Assembly (NCBI GenBank): GCA_002362175.1
Contig: DETU01000035.1
Location: 43,768 to 56,307, forward strand
DNA from: Ruminococcus sp. UBA3280
Lineage (GTDB): Bacteria > Bacillota > Clostridia > Oscillospirales > Ruminococcaceae
DNA length: 12,540 nucleotides
Reading direction: 5' to 3'
This document shows, in pieces, positions 1 to 5,887 of the stretch. Every line of letters begins with the position of its first letter. Position 1 is the stretch's first letter. The notes beneath the pieces were generated by a model. It was not told the DNA's origin, ran no database searches, and was given only the letters and a program-made list of their open reading frames with translations. Made by a program: the position numbers and the translations under genes.

Positions 1-56
1 TTTTCATTTCAACATAATTTTCATTCTTTAATAATATGATTAATAAGGTGATTATT

Positions 57-1163
57 ATGAAGAATATCAGAAAAAAGCTTTTCCTTTATTTAAAATTTTT
101 TATTCTTATTATTACGGCGGTAATATGTCTTGTAAAAACTGAAATAATAAGCAACGCTGTTTCGGACGCACTTGAACGATGTCTTAATATTATAATACCG
201 TCTCTTTATGCCATGATGATTATTTCGTCCCTCCTTATAAAAAGCGGAATAACGGGAATCATATCAAAATTTACGGGTGGTATCGGAAAAATTTTTTTCG
301 GTATGGAAAGAATAGTTTTCCCCGTGTTTACTTTCAGTATGTTTGCAGGCTATCCTGTAGGCACAAAAATGCTTTGTTCCGCATATGAAAACGGTCTTAT
401 AGAAAAGAGACGTGCGGAAATATTCTGCGGTCTTTGTTTCGGTGCAGGACCTGCTTTTATTTTCGGGTGTATTTCGGGACAGCTTTATGGAAGTTCGTCA
501 GCAGGAAATATAATTCTTGTTTCGGCGGTCGGTGCAAATATTATTCTTGCACTTCTTGTGTCCGTATTCATGCGTAAAAACTGCAATTCAGAAAAAAGTA
601 CGCCTGAAATAAAACTTTCTTCCGATATGATTACAGACTGTGTTATGAGTGGCGGACGTTCAATGGCGGACATATGTTTCATGGTAATTGCCTTTGCGGT
701 TGTCACTGAAATTATGAACCATTTCGGTATAATATCCGCTGTCGGCGTAATGATTTCAAAAATAGCACAGCTTGACGGAACAGAATCAGAACAACTGATA
801 AGGGCATTAATGGACGTAACTGCCGTAAACGGTTTTACATACGGAAATTATGCACTTCTTCCGTATCTGAGTTCACTCGTTTCTTTCGGCGGAATATGTG
901 TTATTTTTCAGATTTCGGCTATAACTTCGGGAAAACTTTCCCTAAAGCCTCTCATTATAATGAGAACTTTATCAGCCGTAATAAGTTTCTTCATATGCAG
1001 GATTATAACACCTTTCATGCTTTCGGACGAAACTGTTTTCACATCTTCTCTTAATGTCCGTACACATCAGGCACATTCCCCCGTACCGTCCATAATGCTT
1101 ATTATTATGACTTTTGTGCTGTTCTGCGAATATGAAAAAATCAAAACTTTAAGACAGGAGTGA
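57..1163 (+). CDS. ylbJ: Sporulation integral membrane protein YlbJ
   Basis: A polytopic membrane protein of about 368 residues, matching the YlbJ family of nucleoside-recognition (Gate)-type proteins. YlbJ is known in Bacillus as a sigma-E-dependent mother-cell protein needed for normal spore formation; its transported substrate is not established. Hydrophobic stretches span nearly the whole chain, with glycine-rich turns such as AGYPVGTKML and CFGAGPAFIFG that are typical of Gate-fold proteins. I chose the ATG at 57 because AAGGTG lies 6 bases upstream; an in-frame ATG at 36 has no such site and would add seven residues. It is followed after 4 bases by yqfC, so the two are almost certainly co-transcribed. 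Any promoter lies outside or at the very edge of the window. The family call is from recognition of the sequence, without a search. Confidence 0.88.
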   Translation: MKNIRKKLFLYLKFFILIITAVICLVKTEIISNAVSDALERCLNIIIPSLYAMMIISSLLIKSGITGIISKFTGGIGKIFFGMERIVFPVFTFSMFAGYPVGTKMLCSAYENGLIEKRRAEIFCGLCFGAGPAFIFGCISGQLYGSSSAGNIILVSAVGANIILALLVSVFMRKNCNSEKSTPEIKLSSDMITDCVMSGGRSMADICFMVIAFAVVTEIMNHFGIISAVGVMISKIAQLDGTESEQLIRALMDVTAVNGFTYGNYALLPYLSSLVSFGGICVIFQISAITSGKLSLKPLIIMRTLSAVISFFICRIITPFMLSDETVFTSSLNVRTHQAHSPVPSIMLIIMTFVLFCEYEKIKTLRQE

Positions 1164-1167
1164 TGTT

Positions 1168-1464
1168 ATGTTTGGCAGAATTACTGATAAAACTCTTGAG
1201 ACTTTTTATCTGACACCTCTTATCCATATGGACGGCAACAAAGAATTGCTGATAGAAAACTGTCGCAGAATAGAAGAATACAGCGAAGTTTTCATGCGTC
1301 TTATTTCGGGAAAGCTCTGTATAAATATATGGGGAAGCGGTCTGAGAGCATATGATTTCAATAAAGACGGTCTGATGATAAGCGGAAAAATTTCACAGAT
1401 AGAATTTACAGAAAGGAACGGCAAACAAGATGAAAAATCAGATAAAAGGTTGTGTGAAGATTAA
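1168..1464 (+). CDS. yqfC: Sporulation protein YqfC (YabP/YqfC family)
   Basis: A 98-residue soluble protein of the YqfC/YabP sporulation family. Visible family traits are the short beta-rich body, the NCRRIEEYSEV segment, and a C-terminal half reading INIWGSGLRAYDF followed by a GKISQIEF strand. In Bacillus yqfC is expressed under sigma-E in the mother cell next to yqfD; its biochemical role is not known. AGGAG at 1156-1160 sits 7 bases before the ATG, fixing the start. The last 35 bases overlap the start of yqfD in another frame, so its final dozen residues, a charged tail, are encoded by DNA also read as the yqfD N-terminus. Overlap and order argue for translational coupling with yqfD. Confidence 0.88.
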   Translation: MFGRITDKTLETFYLTPLIHMDGNKELLIENCRRIEEYSEVFMRLISGKLCINIWGSGLRAYDFNKDGLMISGKISQIEFTERNGKQDEKSDKRLCED

Positions 1465-2596
1465 CGCCAAAGGAAAAAATCTGTATAAGTTCATAAATGC
1501 ACTGCATAACAGTGAAATAAACTGCTTCGCACAGTATTGTAAAAATGATGTTTTCTATGCTGAAATTTACCGCCGTGACCTGAAAAAAATAAGTCCTATA
1601 GCGGAAGAACTCGGCATAGAACTTACAAGTTTTGAGTATGATACAATTTCATCAACAGCTATCCGTCATCGTCGGCGTTTCGGAATAATAGCCGGACTGG
1701 TTCTTGTGCTTACGGCATCGCTTTATTTCTCACGTATAGTCATGACAATAGAAATTCAGGGAAATTCAAAAGTCAGTGACCATGCCATTCTTTCCGCACT
1801 TGAAGAACTGAACATAAAACAGGGTACACCTATTAAAGACATAAATTTCCCGTACTGTGAAAACGAACTGCGTCTCATGGTTGACGGAGTTGCATGGGCA
1901 GGTATGCATATAACGGGAAATCGCGTTGTTGTTGAAGTCACGGAACTTGTTGAAAAACCTGAAATGATTAATGAACGTATGCCGTGCAACGTAATTTCGG
2001 GACACGACGCTTACATTACTTATACTTCTGTATATGACGGACAGCTTATGCACAAAGTAGGTGACTATGTGCCGAAAGGTACTCTGCTGATAAGCGGAGT
2101 TACAAAAGATGAAACAGGTCATGTAAATATACATCACGCTATGGGTAAAATTACAGGCACTTACACAGAAACAATAACTTTTGAGGAAAACTATACCATA
2201 ACAAAATATAATCCCACAGGAAAAACTTCCGACGAAAAATGGCTTAAACTTTTCAGTCTGAAAATACCGCTTTTTTTCGGTAAAAACGAATACAAAAACT
2301 TCAATTCGGACGAAACATCAAAATATTTCAGTCTTTTCGGGAAAACTATGCCAATAGGCATTATAAGAAATAAAATTACCGAAACTGAATTAAGTGAAAC
2401 AACTTTCAGTGATGAAGAAGTTTCAGAAAGAATCATGCAGAAAATTTACCTTTATGAAAAAAATTTCCTGAGTGAAGATGTAACTGTTCTTGACCGTACT
2501 ATTGAAACCGAAAAAAAAGAAAACTCCCTTGTCTATACTGTCACATATAAACTTGAGGGAGATATAGGAACAGAAAAAGAAATATATGTAAAATAG
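1430..2596 (+). CDS. yqfD: Sporulation protein YqfD (stage IV)
   Basis: A 388-residue protein matching the YqfD family of sporulation proteins, at about the usual family length. The N-terminal part (about 1-80) is a soluble region beginning with the typical basic, glycine-containing strand. It is followed by a basic stop (RHRRR, 79-83) and one membrane helix at about 84-103. The rest (about 104-388) is an extracytoplasmic beta-rich domain containing EIQGNSKVSD and the VVVEVTELVEKP segment. Known family members act in the mother cell at engulfment or later stages; mechanism is unsettled. AAAGGA at 1412-1417 precedes the ATG by 12 bases, rather far, consistent with coupling to overlapping yqfC. 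In Bacillus phoH follows yqfD, but here the next gene is a convergent dockerin protein only 3 bases away. No terminator is visible in the gap. Confidence 0.9.
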   Translation: MKNQIKGCVKINAKGKNLYKFINALHNSEINCFAQYCKNDVFYAEIYRRDLKKISPIAEELGIELTSFEYDTISSTAIRHRRRFGIIAGLVLVLTASLYFSRIVMTIEIQGNSKVSDHAILSALEELNIKQGTPIKDINFPYCENELRLMVDGVAWAGMHITGNRVVVEVTELVEKPEMINERMPCNVISGHDAYITYTSVYDGQLMHKVGDYVPKGTLLISGVTKDETGHVNIHHAMGKITGTYTETITFEENYTITKYNPTGKTSDEKWLKLFSLKIPLFFGKNEYKNFNSDETSKYFSLFGKTMPIGIIRNKITETELSETTFSDEEVSERIMQKIYLYEKNFLSEDVTVLDRTIETEKKENSLVYTVTYKLEGDIGTEKEIYVK

Positions 2597-2599
2597 CTT

Positions 2600-3694
2600 T
2601 TACTGCTTTACGAGAAGCTGACGAAGTAATACCATATCAAAAGCATTGACAATGCCATCACGGTTCATGTCGGCAGATTTAAACTGTTTTTCAGTGAGAT
2701 TTTCTGAAGATAAAAGATACTTCTGTAAAAGCATTATATCAGACGAATCAATTAAATTATCTGAATTTACGTCGCCCTTCATAACGTCTCCGACCGTAAA
2801 TATCACTTTACCTTCAGACGACTTTCCCACAACATTACACGCATTAAGACAGAATTTATAACTTCCTTCAGGAAGATTTTCTGTATATTCTGTACTTTCA
2901 TACGGTTCTATACTATCATAAAGTTCATCATCACGATAAACCGAAACAGAATAATAGTCTGTATTTCCCACAGAATCCCACGTTATTTTTACAGGTTCGT
3001 CAACAGGAAACAGATTTTTTTCAACCGATAACTGCGGAGCGTCGGGAACTTCTGTAACGGGTGGTGTTGTGTCACTGATTAAAGCATACCAGTCAACATT
3101 TGTATTGCCGCTGCACATTTTTTCAGCAGGTACCCAGCCGACAGGCTCTAATCCTCTTGTACTGCTGACCGCACTTTCAATTACATGATATGTATTGCTT
3201 GTTTCATCATATCCTGTAACAGCCATTAAGTGACCGTATACGTGAATAGCGGCAACACCGCCGTTTTTAAGATGATTTACAAGTCTTTGGTCAGTTATCC
3301 TGCCATAATAATGACCGTCAATGCTGAAATTAAAAAGTTCGCCGTATCCCGATTCTACCTTATCATAAAAAGAAAGATAATACATTCCGCCGTTTCCGGG
3401 CTGATACGAACCGTTATCAACCGCCCATGCCGCAATATTGACAGCGTCTATGGCATTGCCGTTAAGTACATAAATCGCATTGCAGAAAGAAAAAATACCA
3501 CAACCCGATATATACATACTATTCTGAGTAAAGGCATATTTATTAAATATGATATTCTGCCACTTTTCTTCATACTGATTATAAAGCCTTCCCTCCGCCG
3601 CATTTCCTGCAAAACGTTCAGCAGGAATATGCAGTAAAAAAGCAAATGACATGACCAATGCTGTAATTATACTTAATAATCGTTTATTCTTCAC
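2600..3694 (-). CDS. Secreted C39-like cysteine peptidase with FnIII-like module and type I dockerin
   Basis: A 364-residue exported protein. A GTG start at 3694 is preferred because AAAGGAG lies 7 bases upstream; starting at the longer in-frame ATG at 3775 would put 27 implausible residues before the signal peptide. Residues 2-5 (KNKR) plus a hydrophobic core at 6-24 form a signal peptide, with a likely cut near A33. Residues about 40-205 look like a C39-type papain-like domain: ISGCGIFSFC carries the candidate nucleophile Cys65 and GHLMAVTGY the candidate His155; the third residue could be Glu173 in HVIES, where Asp or Asn would be more usual. Residues about 217-303 resemble a fibronectin III module. 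Residues 307-364 are a dockerin with two calcium loops (DVNSDNLIDSSD and DMNRDGIVNAFD). It presumably docks to a cellulosome scaffoldin. Peptidase activity is inferred, not shown. Confidence 0.8.
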   Translation of the reverse strand: MKNKRLLSIITALVMSFAFLLHIPAERFAGNAAEGRLYNQYEEKWQNIIFNKYAFTQNSMYISGCGIFSFCNAIYVLNGNAIDAVNIAAWAVDNGSYQPGNGGMYYLSFYDKVESGYGELFNFSIDGHYYGRITDQRLVNHLKNGGVAAIHVYGHLMAVTGYDETSNTYHVIESAVSSTRGLEPVGWVPAEKMCSGNTNVDWYALISDTTPPVTEVPDAPQLSVEKNLFPVDEPVKITWDSVGNTDYYSVSVYRDDELYDSIEPYESTEYTENLPEGSYKFCLNACNVVGKSSEGKVIFTVGDVMKGDVNSDNLIDSSDIMLLQKYLLSSENLTEKQFKSADMNRDGIVNAFDMVLLRQLLVKQ

Positions 3695-3746
3695 AATATA
3701 ACTCCTTTTTTCCAATATATCCTTTTCGACAAAAAACAACTTTATA

Positions 3747-3775
3747 ATATTAACATAAAAATTATTTTTTGTCAA
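3747..3775 (-). promoter_or_regulatory. Sigma-A promoter of the C39-dockerin gene
   Basis: Read on the minus strand: TTGACA (3775-3770), 17-base spacer, TAATAT (3752-3747). The -35 is a perfect consensus and the -10 matches 4 of 6. The expected start of transcription near 3740 gives a leader of roughly 45 bases to the GTG start. The -35 box lies 6 bases from the left direct repeat of the insertion cassette. Confidence 0.72.
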
Positions 3776-3781
3776 CCTTAT

Positions 3782-3790
3782 GTTTAAATT
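3782..3790. repeat. Left direct repeat (putative target-site duplication)
   Basis: GTTTAAATT, identical to 4406-4414 in the same orientation, and directly outside the left inverted repeat. The core TTTAAA is palindromic, so the informative bases are the flanking G and TT. A duplication of 8 bases (TTTAAATT) is an equally good reading if the outer G belongs to the element. Confidence 0.7.
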
Positions 3791-3791
3791 G

Positions 3792-3813
3792 TCCCTTTTC
3801 TCTTTTGTGTTGA
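3792..3813 (+). repeat. Left terminal inverted repeat of the cassette
   Basis: Twenty-two bases beginning TCCC and ending TTTTGTGTTGA. The reverse complement of 4384-4405 matches all but the fourth base (C here, T there). The inner 18 bases match perfectly. One unpaired G (3791) separates it from the direct repeat. Confidence 0.78.
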
Positions 3814-3836
3814 AAAAAGATTATAAATTTTTACAA

Positions 3837-3882
3837 TCGTCAAAATGACGGAATAGGCAGAAAGCCGAATAGCCCACTGCCT
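3837..3882 (-). terminator. Two tandem hairpins downstream of the passenger gene
   Basis: Read on the minus strand after the passenger stop codon, two stems follow. The first is AGGCAG (3882-3877) with CTGCCT (3860-3855) around a 16-base loop. The second is CGTCA (3850-3846) with TGACG (3842-3838) around a 3-base loop. Neither has a clean U-tract directly after it; an A/T-rich stretch and a run of six T come 20-30 bases later, at the element edge. They may end the passenger transcript or simply be structured 3' RNA. Weak support as a terminator. Confidence 0.3.
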
Positions 3883-3913
3883 GATAAAATGAAATTTGTC
3901 GAGCTCCTTATTT

Positions 3914-4285
3914 CTAAATTTCGTATAACAGATAGGTTTTAACAATACTATATTGCCTTATCAATTCTTTATCCTTATCTGAAAGCTCTTGATTGGAGAA
4001 ATTAGCCACTAAAGAACAAAGATAAAGGTAAACAGGACTGTACCGTTGGGAAAAACCCTCTCGCCCGAATTTACCTTGTATAATATCAAACTCATGCTGA
4101 ATTTGACTGGTACTGTTGCACTCGGATAACTTCATCACATCACCTAAATTGTTTTTACTCGTATTGTCAATGATTGATTTAGCTGTATTAACTGCTACAA
4201 AAAGCCACTGGTCTAAACTTGACAGTTCCTTTGGCTTATGCTTTAATACTGCTTTTATTTTGACATAGATATTATCTTCCATCAT
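3914..4285 (-). CDS. Hypothetical protein, passenger gene of the insertion cassette
   Basis: I do not recognise this 123-residue protein. It has no signal peptide or membrane helix and is predicted by eye to be mostly helical, with a polar, slightly charged composition. Noticeable segments are ELSSLDQWLFVAVNTAKSI near the N-terminus and a Tyr-rich end (RQYSIVKTYLLYEI). No helix-turn-helix, catalytic triad, zinc-binding or DDE transposase signature is evident. It starts at the first of two adjacent ATG codons, with GAGGT 6 bases upstream, and has its own strong promoter (4320-4348). It is the only gene within the inverted repeats, so it probably moved in with them. Possible roles for such cargo include antitoxin, immunity or regulatory proteins, but nothing in the sequence selects one. 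Confidence 0.75.
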   Translation of the reverse strand: MMEDNIYVKIKAVLKHKPKELSSLDQWLFVAVNTAKSIIDNTSKNNLGDVMKLSECNSTSQIQHEFDIIQGKFGREGFSQRYSPVYLYLCSLVANFSNQELSDKDKELIRQYSIVKTYLLYEI

Positions 4286-4319
4286 CTAATTACCTCATAA
4301 ATATTTATTGATCGAGCCG

Positions 4320-4348
4320 ATTATATCACGACCCTTTTTCCGTTTCAA
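4320..4348 (-). promoter_or_regulatory. Strong sigma-A promoter inside the cassette, driving the passenger gene
   Basis: Minus strand: TTGAAA (4348-4343), exactly 17 bases, then a perfect TATAAT (4325-4320). Transcription would start near 4313, about 28 bases before the ATG. It points toward the left end of the element and therefore toward the C39-dockerin gene, which is on the same strand. Confidence 0.78.
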
Positions 4349-4383
4349 GCGGCTGTTAGTGAAATTGCCAGTGACCAGAGCCA

Positions 4384-4405
4384 TCAACACAAAAGAGAAA
4401 AAGGA
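4384..4405 (-). repeat. Right terminal inverted repeat of the cassette
   Basis: Begins TCAACACAAAAGAGAAAA (4384-4401), the perfect 18-base complement of the inner part of the left repeat, then AGGA with one mismatch. It directly abuts the right copy of the direct repeat. Confidence 0.78.
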
Positions 4406-4414
4406 GTTTAAATT
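4406..4414. repeat. Right direct repeat (putative target-site duplication)
   Basis: GTTTAAATT, same orientation and sequence as 3782-3790, contiguous with the right inverted repeat. Removing the cassette plus one copy leaves a continuous AT-rich intergenic region. Confidence 0.7.
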
Positions 4415-4425
4415 ATAAAAAGGTA

Positions 4426-4455
4426 TTGATTAAATAATAAAAATTTATAGATACT
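4426..4455 (+). promoter_or_regulatory. Possible promoter of the substrate-binding lipoprotein gene
   Basis: TTGATT (4426-4431), an 18-base spacer and GATACT (4450-4455), each matching 4 or 5 of 6 consensus bases. It would start transcription just before the leader hairpin at 4467. The -35 begins 12 bases to the right of the cassette's direct repeat, so the core promoter survives the insertion. Confidence 0.4.
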
Positions 4456-4466
4456 TCGTCTTTTTC

Positions 4467-4502
4467 GTCCTTTAAAATCACTTATACATGAAAGGACTTT
4501 TT
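4467..4502 (+). terminator. Terminator-like leader hairpin upstream of the binding-protein gene
   Basis: GTCCTTT (4467-4473) pairs perfectly with AAAGGAC (4491-4497) around a 17-base loop and is followed at once by TTTTT (4498-4502). It lies 40 bases before the start codon. The same heptamer AAAGGAC recurs at 4527-4533 as the ribosome-binding site, so GTCCTTT could pair there instead. This could be an attenuator or a translation-masking switch; the stem is short and the loop large, so support is moderate to low. Confidence 0.4.
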
Positions 4503-4541
4503 ACGACTTTCCACAAATCCAAAACGAAAGGACAAAATACA

Positions 4542-5843
4542 ATGAAAAAACTATTGATTTTTATAACAATGCTTGCAATGCTGAACACTGTTTCGTGCAA
4601 TGAAAAAAACAAGGAAACGGACTCCACTGCTCCTACTTCTTCCGAATCAGCCACAGACAACAATGAAACACCCCTGACTGTTGCAACTACTATTGACTTG
4701 TCACAAGTCAAAAACCAAATTACAAAAAAGATGAGCTGTGACGTTGATATTAAATACTACCCATACAGTGAAGAAACAGACTCCTTTGAATTGCTTCATC
4801 TGGACATGATTTCAGGCAACACACCCGACGTTGTATACTCTTATACTGATGACATTACCAAACTTGTAAGAAAAGGTTACATGACCGATATGTATCCGCT
4901 TATGGAGCAGTCTGAAAATCTTAAAAAAGAAGATTTCCTGCCTAACGTTTTAGAAGGACTGGATGTGAATGGCAAACTTCCTGCTATCTGTGGCAGCTGG
5001 CAATTATTTACTGCCGTCGCAAAAACCGAAAACGTCGGTGAAAATATGGAAAACTGGACTCCCGCACAGGCAATAAACGCTTTCAATAATATGCCCGAAG
5101 ATATGAGTTTCCTATACCACGAATGGATGGAATATGACAGGAAAAATTATTTTATAAAACGTGTAGCCGTTGATGCTGTGGACTACAGTAATAATACCTG
5201 TGATTTCGGCGGTGCTTTTATGGAAATGCTCGGAAATATAAATAATTTTCCGCCGTTTCAGCCATATACAGCAGATAATGACGCACTTATAAATAATCAT
5301 GCTCTTGTTGAGGAGGTACACCTTTCTGGAATAAACTATGTAGTTGCACAATCACTTTACAGCTATTTCGGCGGTGAAGATATAACTTTTGTCGGTTATC
5401 CGTCTGAAAGCGGAAAAGGTTATGTTACAGAAACATTTTCAATGCTTGGAATACTTGAAACCAGTCAGAAAAAACAACAGGGTTACGAATTTATAGACAC
5501 TGTTATTAACAATAATTTAATCAACACAATTATGATGTGCAGTATGCCCATTACCGAAAAACAATTGACCGCACAGCTTAATGAAAGTAAATATAACAGT
5601 ATGTCCGTACACTGTCCGCAGTATCTGCCAAACAGTGATGAACAGGTGGAAATTTCTGAAGAAGCTTTGAAAAAAGTAGTTGACTATATCAGAAATGTTG
5701 AGTTTGAACCGTACACAAGCGATACAGTGGAAAATATTGTATTTGAAGAATATCATAAGTGTTTTGCAGGAGAGACAACCCCACAGGAATGTGCGGATAT
5801 GCTTGACAACCGTGTATCAATTTATCTTAGTGAATCAGAATAA
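4542..5843 (+). CDS. ABC transporter extracellular substrate-binding lipoprotein (sugar type, family 1)
   Basis: A 433-residue lipoprotein. The start at 4542 has AAAGGAC 8 bases upstream and gives a clean signal (MKKLLIF then a hydrophobic core) with lipobox TVSC and lipidated Cys19; an upstream in-frame ATG at 4488 would bury this signal. The linker after Cys19 is Ser/Thr/Glu/Asn-rich, as in surface lipoproteins. The body follows the family 1 solute-binding layout: an opening LTVATTIDL strand, then SGNTPDVVYSYTDDITKLVRKGYMTDMYPLM, a typical hinge-region pattern, and GKLPAICGSWQLFTAVAKTE. It would capture a ligand, probably an oligosaccharide, and hand it to a permease. No permease or ATPase gene is next to it. 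The gene ends in a hairpin shared with the convergent DUF3737 gene. The ligand cannot be read from the sequence. Confidence 0.8.
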   Translation: MKKLLIFITMLAMLNTVSCNEKNKETDSTAPTSSESATDNNETPLTVATTIDLSQVKNQITKKMSCDVDIKYYPYSEETDSFELLHLDMISGNTPDVVYSYTDDITKLVRKGYMTDMYPLMEQSENLKKEDFLPNVLEGLDVNGKLPAICGSWQLFTAVAKTENVGENMENWTPAQAINAFNNMPEDMSFLYHEWMEYDRKNYFIKRVAVDAVDYSNNTCDFGGAFMEMLGNINNFPPFQPYTADNDALINNHALVEEVHLSGINYVVAQSLYSYFGGEDITFVGYPSESGKGYVTETFSMLGILETSQKKQQGYEFIDTVINNNLINTIMMCSMPITEKQLTAQLNESKYNSMSVHCPQYLPNSDEQVEISEEALKKVVDYIRNVEFEPYTSDTVENIVFEEYHKCFAGETTPQECADMLDNRVSIYLSESE

Positions 5844-5848
5844 TCAAA

Positions 5849-5880
5849 AGGGGTATGTGAGAATATTTCTGCATACCCTT
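5849..5880. terminator. Bidirectional terminator between convergent genes
   Basis: AGGGGTATG (5849-5857) pairs with CATACCCTT (5872-5880) in a 9-bp stem with one G-U pair and a 14-base loop. On the minus strand it is followed by TTTTGATTATT; on the plus strand by TATATGAATTA. It lies 5 bases after the lipoprotein stop codon and 7 bases after the DUF3737 stop codon, so it likely serves both. Confidence 0.7.
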
Positions 5881-5887
5881 ATATGAA

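Larger units (their letters stand above)
3791..4405. mobile_element. Transposase-less insertion cassette with one passenger gene
   Basis: About 615 bp bounded by 22-bp imperfect terminal inverted repeats (21 of 22 positions match) and flanked immediately outside by the 9-bp direct repeat GTTTAAATT. This is the structure left by cut-and-paste transposition with an 8- or 9-bp target duplication. The only credible gene inside (3914-4285, minus) does not resemble a transposase, so the element would need an enzyme acting in trans. Known parallels are mobile insertion cassettes and MITE-like derivatives of insertion sequences that carry a passenger gene. I cannot assign the IS family; 8-9 bp duplications occur in several. 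It sits between the divergent promoters of the C39-dockerin gene and the binding-protein gene. Confidence 0.72.

Noticed and set aside
1..56. Sigma-E promoter for the sporulation operon
   Set aside because: The upstream sequence is too short, and no pair of boxes with convincing spacing can be seen before 57.
2524..2561. CTCCCT/AGGGAG inverted repeat near the end of yqfD, considered as a terminator
   Set aside because: The stem is 6 bp with a 26-base loop, lies inside the coding region, and no T-run follows on the plus strand.
3695..3775. ATG at 3775 as the start of the dockerin peptidase
   Set aside because: The codon overlaps the -35 box of the gene's own promoter, and the GTG at 3694 has an excellent ribosome-binding site directly before the signal peptide.
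3914..4285. Cassette ORF as a shrunken transposase
   Set aside because: No DDE or HUH pattern, basic DNA-binding region or helix-turn-helix can be seen, and the reading frame is intact with its own promoter and start.
4488..4541. Upstream ATG at 4488 as the start of the binding lipoprotein
   Set aside because: It would add 18 residues before an otherwise ideal lipoprotein signal, and AAAGGAC at 4527-4533 fits the ATG at 4542.
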